Source of the DNA: an uncultured Actinomyces sp.
Lineage (GTDB): Bacteria > Actinomycetota > Actinomycetes > Actinomycetales > Actinomycetaceae
Direction: 5' to 3'
DNA: 63,210 nt
Assembly: GCA_938014245.1 (NCBI GenBank)
Contig: CALLSD010000012.1
Span: 1-63,210 of the forward strand
A model generated the notes under the pieces. It ran no database searches. It had not been told where the DNA came from and was given only the letters and a program-made list of their open reading frames with translations. Below are positions 9,000 to 16,493 of this stretch, piece after piece (position 1 is the stretch's first letter; every line of letters starts with the position of its first letter). The translations under genes and the position numbers were made by a program.

Positions 9000-11183
9000 A
9001 TGACTGAAGAGACCGCTCCTGTTGCCCCGCAGCGTTTTGGGACGCGCGTTCGTTCCATTCACGGGGACCATTTTGATGATCCGTGGGATTGGTTGCGTCA
9101 GCGTGACAACCCGGATGTTATTGCCCATGTCCATGCGGAAAATCAATGGGCGGAACATGTCTGCAAGCCTGCGCAGAGGCTGGCTGAGAACCTCGTTTCG
9201 GAGTTTGATTCTTTCACCGCGCCGGTTGTGTATTCGGCTCCCCAGCGCGTTGGGGACTGGTGGTATTTCCAACGCCAGTATCACGGAGACTCCTATGCAA
9301 AGCACTACCGCGTGTCGGCCTCGCACTACCCGAACACTCCGGTGCTGGCAGATAGCGAAACACTGGAAGGCGAGCAGCTTCTTCTCGACGAAAACCTCTG
9401 CGCCCAAGGTGAAGAGTTCTTCAAGGTCGGGGAATTGGTGCCAACCTCGGATGGGCGTTTGATCGCCTGGTCTCAAGATACCGAAGGCGACGAACGCTGG
9501 ACGTGGATCATTCAAGACGCGTCCAGCGGCGACATCATTGATCAGCGTGTCAGCGACGCGGGCTATGGGTTTGCGTGGGCCGCGGATTCTCAGTCCTTCA
9601 TCTACACGCGAGTCGATGACGCGTGGAGGCAATTCCAGCTCATGCATCACCGCGTGGGTGCGGATGCCGATGGTGACTCCCTGCTGCTGGAAGAACCTGA
9701 CGAGGCCTTTGACCTGTGGTTTTCCGCATCGAACGACCCCTGGCACGTCGTTGTTCATTCGACCTCAACAACCAGTGGCGGCGCATGGCTGTGGGATCCT
9801 TATGCTCCCAGCGTTCCGCCGCGGCCTATTGTCGCTAAACGTGATGATGTCCAGGTCAATGTTGAGCCCGCAGGCGATCACCTGCTTGTCATCCACACAG
9901 CACTTTCACGCGAAGGAAGCTTGGCGTGTATTCCTTTGCCTCAAGAGGGTGCCGCTGATTCGGTCGTGGACCCCGAATGCTGGGTGACGCTCTACACCGC
10001 CGGCGACGGGGAGCGCCTGAGCGATCTCGAGGCCTATCGCGATTTCTTCACGCTGTCCTACAGGCGTGACGCACTCCCCCAAGCACGCTACTACCGGCGC
10101 ACACGACCCCTCGAAGTTGTCGATGGAAAGCCCGTTTCGGCCTCGGATTGCAGTGATCTGTGGGCACTCGGGGAAGAACTCAACAAAGAGGGCACGATCC
10201 GTAGCCTCTATCCCCTCAGTTCCGGGCGATTTGAAGACTGCCTTGTTCGAGTGGGATACCAGAGCGTCCTGACCTCGCCCACCGTGGAAGAACTCGATCT
10301 GCGAACTGGGAAGTCGCGGATCCTCAAGGTCACTCAGGTTCCCAACTGGGATCCGTCTGATTTCACGGAAGAGCGAGTGTGGGTGACCGCGCGGGATGGA
10401 CACACACAGATTCCCGTGACCTTGGTTCACCGCCGCGATGCCCAGCCCGACGGTACTCACGCGGGGTGGATCCACGGCTACGGTTCCTACGAGGTTTCCT
10501 TCGACCCCGAGTTCGACATCCTGCGTCTTCCCGCCCTCAAGCGAGGCGTCGTTCACGCGATCGCACATATTCGCGGTGGTGGCGAAATGGGACGCTCATG
10601 GTACGAAGACGGTAAGAAACTAGTGAAAACACACACCTTCACCGATTTCTTGGATGTCGCAAACTATCTGGTCGATTCCGGCTGGGTTCACCCCGAACGC
10701 TTGATCGCCGAAGGCCGCAGCGCGGGTGGTCTCCTCATGGGGGCGGTCACGAACGCGCAGCCTGATCGTTTTGCTGCGGTGATCGCAGGAGTCCCTTTCG
10801 TTGACGCGCTAACAACCATCTTGGATCCCTCACTCCCCTTGACCGTGGGCGAGTGGGAGGAATGGGGTAACCCCATTGAAGATCCTGAAATTTACGCGCT
10901 CATGCGCTCCTACACACCCTACGAAAATGTCTGCCAGGGCGTGCGCTACCCGGCGATCATGGCGACCACCTCGATCAATGACACGCGCGTCTTCTACGTT
11001 GAACCCCATAAGTGGGTCCAGCGCCTTCGACAGGCCACCGCACAGGTTCCCGACCAGCCTCCTATCGTGATCCGCACCGAAATGGTCGCAGGGCACGCGG
11101 GAGCTTCTGGGCGCAAGGGACGTTGGCAGGCTCGGGCTCAAGAATTTGCCTTCGCACTCCACCAGGTCGAAATCACCAAGTAG
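9000..11183 (+). CDS. ptrB: S9 family oligopeptidase, oligopeptidase B-like
   Basis: A 727-residue prolyl-oligopeptidase-fold serine peptidase. The N-terminal beta-propeller runs to about residue 420, and the alpha/beta hydrolase domain carries the nucleophile motif GRSAGG (Ser about 574), a candidate catalytic Asp in SINDTRV and His in AGHAGASGR. The YEDGKKLVKTHTFTDF block before the nucleophile is characteristic of oligopeptidase B, which cuts short peptides after Arg or Lys in the cytoplasm. TAGAGT (8988-8993) lies exactly 6 nt before ATG 9000, so I prefer this leaderless start over ATG 8994. The exact specificity (basic residues versus proline) is inferred. Confidence 0.9.
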   Translation: MTEETAPVAPQRFGTRVRSIHGDHFDDPWDWLRQRDNPDVIAHVHAENQWAEHVCKPAQRLAENLVSEFDSFTAPVVYSAPQRVGDWWYFQRQYHGDSYAKHYRVSASHYPNTPVLADSETLEGEQLLLDENLCAQGEEFFKVGELVPTSDGRLIAWSQDTEGDERWTWIIQDASSGDIIDQRVSDAGYGFAWAADSQSFIYTRVDDAWRQFQLMHHRVGADADGDSLLLEEPDEAFDLWFSASNDPWHVVVHSTSTTSGGAWLWDPYAPSVPPRPIVAKRDDVQVNVEPAGDHLLVIHTALSREGSLACIPLPQEGAADSVVDPECWVTLYTAGDGERLSDLEAYRDFFTLSYRRDALPQARYYRRTRPLEVVDGKPVSASDCSDLWALGEELNKEGTIRSLYPLSSGRFEDCLVRVGYQSVLTSPTVEELDLRTGKSRILKVTQVPNWDPSDFTEERVWVTARDGHTQIPVTLVHRRDAQPDGTHAGWIHGYGSYEVSFDPEFDILRLPALKRGVVHAIAHIRGGGEMGRSWYEDGKKLVKTHTFTDFLDVANYLVDSGWVHPERLIAEGRSAGGLLMGAVTNAQPDRFAAVIAGVPFVDALTTILDPSLPLTVGEWEEWGNPIEDPEIYALMRSYTPYENVCQGVRYPAIMATTSINDTRVFYVEPHKWVQRLRQATAQVPDQPPIVIRTEMVAGHAGASGRKGRWQARAQEFAFALHQVEITK

Positions 11184-11194
11184 AGGAACTTCCT

Positions 11195-12256
11195 ATGACG
11201 ATTACAGCCGCAGTGGATGGTTCTTCTCTGGGTAATCCGGGGCCTGCTGGATGGGCTTGGGTGGTCTCGGAGGATTGTTGGGATGCGGGCGGGTGGCCCA
11301 GCGGTACCAACAATCTGGGCGAATTGAATGCTGTCCTTGAACTCCTCAAGGCCACTGCTCAGGCCGGTCTTGCCGACCAAGAGCTCCACATCCTCGCGGA
11401 CTCTCAGTACGCGATCAATGTGATCTCCAAGTGGTCACCGGGGTGGAAGAAACGCGGGTGGGTGAAGGCCGATAAGAAACCCATTAAAAACTTGGAGCTC
11501 ATTCAAGAGATTGACCGCGCCATGCAGGGGCGCATCGTGACCTTCGAGTGGGTGAAGGGCCATGCGGGGCATCCTCTCAACGAGCGCGCCGATGATGCCG
11601 CGCGCTTGTGCGCGGAAGCTTATCGCGATGGCCGCGATATTCCCACGGGCCCGGGCTTTGCTTCGACTGAAAGCACCGAATCTGGCACTGGGGTATCCGC
11701 TACCGCCGCGGAAGCGTCGAGTACGGCCGGTACTGCGGCAAGCGCGGCGACGGAATTGGGCGCTGCCACGCTCAAGGCTGATGCGGCCTCGGCAGGCAGG
11801 GAAAATCAGGGAAACGCAACGGGGACGGAAGCTCCGGAAGTACTGCTTGAGCGCCAATTCCTTGACGCGTGGCTTCGGGCAGATTCCCGCGCACTGAAGG
11901 CGCTCGAGGCACCCGGGTGCATTCGGATCTGGCATAACGGTTCTCTCACGCAGGGTTTGGAAGGGCGCGCACCCGAGCACGTGGAGGCCTCGAATTTCCA
12001 AGTGATCCCGGTGACAAGACTGCGCGAAGACAGCGCTGTTCTGAGCGATTCTGCGGCGATAGCCCGCTGCGAAGGACAAGCATCACTGCCCAATCACACC
12101 AGTTCAGACAGTGTTTCATGTACAACACCAAGTGTCGGTTGGGTCGTGACCTACGTTTTAACGTGGACGGGCGGGAAACTACGCGAAAGCAGCACCTGGG
12201 TTGTGGGGAAGGAGGGGCCTCGAATTCTCATGCACCAGTCCTCACCAATCCGGTAG
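11195..12256 (+). CDS. Ribonuclease HI domain fused to a C-terminal NTF2/SnoaL-like domain
   Basis: A 353-residue protein starting at ATG 11195 behind an AGAGGAA ribosome site. Residues 1-145 are a complete RNase HI with the four acidic catalytic residues Asp8, Glu43, Asp69 and Asp133, plus the FEWVKGHAGHPLNERAD block. RNase HI cuts RNA in RNA-DNA hybrids. Residues 146-225 are a low-complexity Ala/Ser/Thr/Gly linker. Residues 230-350 (ERQFLDAWLRADSRALKAL onward) resemble the DUF4440/SnoaL NTF2-like fold. Such RNase H fusions occur in Actinobacteria, but the role of the C-terminal part is unknown. The gene is 11 bp downstream of the oligopeptidase gene. Confidence 0.85.
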   Translation: MTITAAVDGSSLGNPGPAGWAWVVSEDCWDAGGWPSGTNNLGELNAVLELLKATAQAGLADQELHILADSQYAINVISKWSPGWKKRGWVKADKKPIKNLELIQEIDRAMQGRIVTFEWVKGHAGHPLNERADDAARLCAEAYRDGRDIPTGPGFASTESTESGTGVSATAAEASSTAGTAASAATELGAATLKADAASAGRENQGNATGTEAPEVLLERQFLDAWLRADSRALKALEAPGCIRIWHNGSLTQGLEGRAPEHVEASNFQVIPVTRLREDSAVLSDSAAIARCEGQASLPNHTSSDSVSCTTPSVGWVVTYVLTWTGGKLRESSTWVVGKEGPRILMHQSSPIR

Positions 12257-12451
12257 CAGGGCCTTCCAGCTCACCGAAATGCTCAAGCTGCCTCGGCCTC
12301 AGCTGTGCAGAACACTGCACCTGCCCCGGCACGCCAGTCCAACAACGGCGGCTCTGGCCGTATCGGTCTCAGTCCCGGTCAAGCTAACCGACCCAACCGC
12401 CCCCAGATACTCCCGCCAAAATCGGCCGCATCGACCGATTACAATAGAGGG

Positions 12452-13309
12452 ATGCCATCCTCAACCCGCGCGGAAATCCTCACCGGAATCCGTATGACCG
12501 CACCCATCGCGGCGGGTTACATTCCTCTGGGGATTGCATACGGCATCTTGGTCATGCAGCTGGGAATGCCGTGGTGGATGGCCCCGGCACTGTCAATAGC
12601 AGCTTTCTCGGGGTCTGCTGAGCTACTCGTCATCGCTTTGGCGGCCTCGTACACTCCAATTGCCGTCATCGCTGTGACGATGCTGCTCGTAAACTTCCGG
12701 CATCTTTTCTACGCCTTCTCCTTCCCTCTTCACCTGGTCGAGGGTAGGTTCGCGCGCCTATTTTCCATGTACGCCCTGGTTGACGAGGCCTACGCGATCA
12801 CCGCAGCGCGACCCGAAGGCTGGACGAAGCCTCGTCTGCTTGCCATGCAAGTCACCTATCACGCGACGTGGGTGGTCTCTGGTTTAGTTGGCGTTCTTGC
12901 AGGGTCTTTCATTCCCGCTCAGATCCAGGGCCTGGATTTCGCGCTCACGGCGCTGTTTATCACCCTGACCGTCGACTCGATTCGCTCCCTCAAGGACATT
13001 CCCTCGGTTGTTTTGGCAGCTGGGTCGTTCCTCATCGCAATGGCCATCTGGCCTAAACAAAAGCTATTGCTTGCGCTGCTGCTATTCGTCGCTTCTCTCG
13101 TGGTACGCCATGTGTTCTCAAGAGGACGCGAAAGAATATCCGGCCTCGGTGCTGATTCCGCCTGCGACTCGCAGCCTGCCGCAAACGGGCTCTCTGCCCC
13201 TGATACGCGCTCCGATTACGACTCCCCTTCCCCCTCAGACTCACTCTCCGCCTCGGGCTCCGATCGCGACGACCAAGCGCACGCACGACACGCCGGTGAG
13301 GAGGCCTGA
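12452..13309 (+). CDS. azlC: AzlC family branched-chain amino acid exporter, large subunit
   Basis: A 285-residue polytopic membrane protein with the AzlC signatures GYIPLGIAYGILVMQ and FSGSAELLVIAL near the N terminus and NFRHLFYAFSF in the middle. AzlC with its small partner AzlD forms a branched-chain amino acid efflux system. The last 60 residues form a Ser/Asp-rich cytoplasmic tail that is not usual for the family. I start at ATG 12452 because TACAAT (12440-12445) lies 6 nt upstream, a leaderless arrangement, and the family N terminus begins there. The 3' end overlaps the azlD start by one base. Confidence 0.9.
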   Translation: MPSSTRAEILTGIRMTAPIAAGYIPLGIAYGILVMQLGMPWWMAPALSIAAFSGSAELLVIALAASYTPIAVIAVTMLLVNFRHLFYAFSFPLHLVEGRFARLFSMYALVDEAYAITAARPEGWTKPRLLAMQVTYHATWVVSGLVGVLAGSFIPAQIQGLDFALTALFITLTVDSIRSLKDIPSVVLAAGSFLIAMAIWPKQKLLLALLLFVASLVVRHVFSRGRERISGLGADSACDSQPAANGLSAPDTRSDYDSPSPSDSLSASGSDRDDQAHARHAGEEA

Positions 13310-13638
13310 TGTCTCACTCGCTCCCCTACCTCTTCGGAATCCTCTTGGTCGTCTTCGTCATCGACTTCACCTTGCGCGCGCTCCCCTTCAAGATCCTCGA
13401 GCCCCTGCGCGAGTCAAGCTTCGTTCGAAATATGGCCGTGTGGATGCCTCCGGGGATTTTGTTGATCCTCGTCGTGGCGACGCTCAGTGATAACACGAGC
13501 GTCGCAGGCTCTCAGTGGTGGGCGGCCATTATCGCAACTGTCATCACCGTCGTTGTCCACCTGGTAACGAAACGGCGCCTTCTGTGGAGCGTCGGCCTCG
13601 GGACCCTCAGCTACATCCTCATGCTGAACTGGCTCTAG
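13309..13638 (+). CDS. azlD: AzlD family branched-chain amino acid transport protein, small subunit
   Basis: A 109-residue membrane protein with three or four helices, family features such as FVIDFTLRALPF near the N terminus, and the typical length. Its ATG overlaps the azlC stop by one base, so the two are translationally coupled. A Lrp-type regulator, often found with this pair, is not present. Confidence 0.88.
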   Translation: MSHSLPYLFGILLVVFVIDFTLRALPFKILEPLRESSFVRNMAVWMPPGILLILVVATLSDNTSVAGSQWWAAIIATVITVVVHLVTKRRLLWSVGLGTLSYILMLNWL

Positions 13639-13768
13639 AAGCCTGACGTACGCTGCCCACGGCCGAGCCCGCGCCACGCCTCGGCCCGCACACCCAGCAC
13701 CCTCGCCTCGGCCCGCGCGCCGCCTCGTTCCTCATCCCTCACCCTCCACACGAAGGCACACGCCCCTC

Positions 13769-13826
13769 GACACGAAGTCAGTAAAAGACACAGCTTATTC
13801 CCTGCGACATTCACCAACTTCGTATG
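13769..13826. repeat. Palindromic dispersed element, copy 3
   Basis: The arms are ACACGAAGTCAGTAAAAGAC and, at the right, TTCACCAACTTCGTATGT. The right arm has two mismatches to a perfect palindrome compared with copy 4. It lies in the 405-bp gap between azlD and the hydrolase at 14044. I see no gene in that gap; it holds this copy, copy 4 and GC-rich sequence. Confidence 0.8.
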
Positions 13827-13894
13827 TCTTTTGGCACTGAACAGCAGTACACGATGTCACGCGCCTTCCCGTCCTGCGCTTAACCGGCTACCTC

Positions 13895-13952
13895 CACACG
13901 AAGTCAGTAAAAGACGCAGCTTATTCCCTGCGACATTTACCGACTTCGTGTG
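13895..13952. repeat. Palindromic dispersed element, copy 4 (best-formed copy)
   Basis: A 58-bp unit with perfect 11-bp outer arms (CACACGAAGTC / GACTTCGTGTG), a mostly paired GTAAA region and an inner CGCAG-N8-CTGCG repeat. It shares the loop CTTATTCC with copy 3. The position 92 bp upstream of the next start codon, with GC-rich sequence between, does not look like a terminator of azlD. Confidence 0.85.
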
Positions 13953-14043
13953 ATATTCGGGGAGCGGCAGGCGGAACGGCGCCCGCAGCCGACTCCGCGG
14001 CGCACCCCGCACGCCGCGCGCTCTGCGGCGCTACCCTTGTCCC

Positions 14044-15354
14044 ATGCGTACGAACTCCTACATCCACCACGCTCACACCGTTTACGAACACCGTCTCGAC
14101 GTCCCCCTCGATCACACGCGTCCCCTCGGCGCAGATAACCCGACCATCGAGATTTTCGCGCGCGAGGTCGTGCGTCCCGGCAAGGAAAACGCGCCCTACG
14201 CCGTCTTCCTCCAGGGCGGTCCCGGCTACCCCAGCCCTCGCTTCGGCACCTTCGACGGCGGGTGGATGAATCGTCTCCTGCAGGATTACCGCGTGGTCCT
14301 CCTCGATCAACGAGGCACCGGCCAGTCCACCCGCATGGATGCGCAATCCCTTTCCTTCCTTCCGACCCCACAGGAAAAGGCCAACTACCTGCGCTATTTC
14401 CGCCAAGATCAGATCGTCTACGATGCCGAGGCCTTCCGCCACGAGCTCGCGGGAGATGAACCATGGACGACTCTCGGCCAGTCCTACGGCGGCTTCATCA
14501 CGACTTCGTACCTCTCGCTTGCGCCCCAGGGCCTGAAAGCCAGCCTCATCACGGGAGGCCTGCCCGGCCTCGTCCATGTCGATGAGATCTACCGCCTGAC
14601 CTACCAGCGCACTGCAGCGCGCAACCGCGTCTATTTCCAGCGTCACCCCGAGGACGAAACAACAGTCCGCGAAATCGCAGCGCACCTGCGCGACACTGAG
14701 GAACTCCTCCCGACCGGCGAGCGCCTCAGCAGTGCACGCTTCCGCCAGATCGGCATGATGCTGGGCGGACAGGGACGCACCGACCAGCTGCACTATTTGC
14801 TCGAGGGCCCGTGGGTGACCATCAACGGCCAGCGCCGCCTGTCTACCCAATTCCTCGAAGCAATCGGAGACGCAACGAATGTTGCCCCGATTTACGGTGT
14901 TTTCCAGGAATTCATCTACGCCTGTGCAACGCCCGAATTACACGGAACCGCAACGAATTGGGCAGCAGATCGCCTGGCCGAAGAGATCCCCGGTTTCGCG
15001 AAGGACGCTGATCCCCTGGATACTTCCGAGCCCTACTACCTCACCGGCGAGCACTTCATGCATCGCGTCTTCGACGAGGACCCGGGACTCGCTCCCTTGG
15101 CAGAGGTCGCGCAAATCCTCGCTGAAACGACGGATGCGACTCCCGTCTATTTCCCCGAGGCCTTGGCACACAACACCGTCCCCGTCGCCGCCGCGGTGTA
15201 CTACGACGACATGTTTGTCCCGCGCGAGCTCTCCCTTCAGACGGGTGAACTCATGGGAGCGCATCACTACATCACGAACGAGTACCAGCACGATGGATCG
15301 CTCTACTCCGGCGGCAAGGTTCTTGATCATCTGCTCAAGCTTTTGGCGGACTAG
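14044..15354 (+). CDS. Alpha/beta hydrolase, proline iminopeptidase-like (S33 family)
   Basis: A 436-residue enzyme with the S33 signatures QGGPG (residues 58-62, oxyanion region), the block LLDQRGTGQST and the nucleophile elbow GQSYGG. These are found in proline iminopeptidases, which release N-terminal proline from peptides. The length is typical of the longer actinobacterial group. The basis for the start is TACCCT 6 nt upstream of ATG 14044, another leaderless arrangement. There is no signal peptide, so the enzyme is probably cytoplasmic. The gene is monocistronic, between the palindrome-bearing gap and nrdF. The family is clear; the exact substrate is inferred. Confidence 0.88.
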   Translation: MRTNSYIHHAHTVYEHRLDVPLDHTRPLGADNPTIEIFAREVVRPGKENAPYAVFLQGGPGYPSPRFGTFDGGWMNRLLQDYRVVLLDQRGTGQSTRMDAQSLSFLPTPQEKANYLRYFRQDQIVYDAEAFRHELAGDEPWTTLGQSYGGFITTSYLSLAPQGLKASLITGGLPGLVHVDEIYRLTYQRTAARNRVYFQRHPEDETTVREIAAHLRDTEELLPTGERLSSARFRQIGMMLGGQGRTDQLHYLLEGPWVTINGQRRLSTQFLEAIGDATNVAPIYGVFQEFIYACATPELHGTATNWAADRLAEEIPGFAKDADPLDTSEPYYLTGEHFMHRVFDEDPGLAPLAEVAQILAETTDATPVYFPEALAHNTVPVAAAVYYDDMFVPRELSLQTGELMGAHHYITNEYQHDGSLYSGGKVLDHLLKLLAD

Positions 15355-15490
15355 CTCCTAGCCTCGTCATTTTCGTGATTCATTCGATCAGAGGCAGATT
15401 TCAACCGACGAAGACGGTAGTCTTTAGAACTATCAGGCCCGCTTCCTATCCCGGATCGCGCCGCATGAAACACTCGTGTCAGGAGGACGC

Positions 15491-16407
15491 GTGAGCGTAA
15501 CACCCGTTTTTGAAGCCATTAACTGGAACCGCATCGAAGACGATAAAGACCTCGAGGTCTGGGATCGTCTGACCGGTAATTTCTGGCTCCCCGAAAAGGT
15601 GCCCTTGAGCAACGACTTGGCATCGTGGAAGACGCTCACCGCCGAAGAACAGCGCATGACGAACCGCGTTTTCACCGGCTTGACCCTGCTCGACACGCTC
15701 CAGGGAACCATCGGCGCGGTCTCGCTGATTCCGGACGCCCGGACCCCCCACGAAGAAGCGGTTTACACGAATATCGCCTTCATGGAGTCCGTGCACGCGA
15801 AGTCGTACTCTTCGATCTTCTCCACGCTTTTGTCCACCGAGGAGATCAATGAGTCCTTCCGCTGGTCGAACGAGAACGAGGCCCTGCAGCGCAAGGCAGA
15901 GATCGTGAAGTCCTACTACCAGGGTGACGACCCGGAAAAGCGCAAGGTCGCCTCGACGATGCTCGAGTCCTTCCTTTTCTACTCAGGCTTCTACGCGCCC
16001 ATGTACTGGAGCGCTCACGCGAAGCTCACCAACACCGCCGACTTGATCCGCCTGATCATTCGCGACGAGGCCGTGCACGGCTACTACATTGGCTACAAGT
16101 ACCAGCTGGCCGTGAACGAGTCCGACGAGGCTCGTCGCCAGGAGCTCAAGGACTACACCTTCTCCCTGCTCTTCGAGCTGTACGAAAACGAGGAAGAGTA
16201 CACCGAAGACCTCTACGATCCGCTCGGCCTGACCGAGGACGTCAAGAAGTTCCTGCGTTCCCGGCCGACGCGACCGACGTGAACCCCGCGATCCTGGCGG
16301 CCCTGAGCCCGAACGCGGATGAGAACCACGATTTCTTCTCGGGGTCTGGTTCTTCCTACGTCATGGGCGAAGTGGTCGACACCGAAGATGAGGACTGGGA
16401 CTTCTGA
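15491..16407 (+). pseudogene. nrdF: Class Ib ribonucleotide reductase beta subunit NrdF, disrupted by an internal deletion and frameshift
   Basis: From GTG 15491 (perfect AGGAGG 4 nt upstream) the frame encodes NrdF through KKFLR with the metal and radical residues present (LLDTLQG; ESVHAKSYSSIF including the radical-site Tyr; LESFLFYSG; RDEAVHGYYIG). It then reads eight foreign residues and stops at 16282. The true NrdF C terminus resumes in another frame at 16258 (FPADATDVNPAILAALSPN) and ends at 16407 with a VMGEVVDTEDEDWDF tail, the part that docks on NrdE. About 15 family residues and one extra base, roughly 46 bp, appear to be missing at the junction near 16257. As read, the product lacks the NrdE-binding tail and should be non-functional. 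A local assembly error is the main alternative. Confidence 0.85.
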
Positions 16408-16444
16408 GTTCTGAGCCCTGCTTAACTCACCTGACTGAGCATTA

Positions 16445-16484
16445 AAGGAGGGGGCGCCCACCAAACGGCGGGCGCCCCCTCCTT
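16445..16484. terminator. Bidirectional terminator between nrdF and the surface-protein gene
   Basis: A perfect 15-bp stem (AAGGAGGGGGCGCCC paired with its complement at 16470-16484) with a 10-base loop lies between the convergent nrdF and surface-protein genes. A short T-containing tail follows on the plus strand. Confidence 0.85.
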
Positions 16485-16493
16485 CGCTATTTC

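Noticed and set aside
13921..14850. Minus-strand frame of 309 codons opposite the proline iminopeptidase-like gene
   Set aside because: The plus strand carries all hydrolase motifs; the antisense frame has no family and no start signal.
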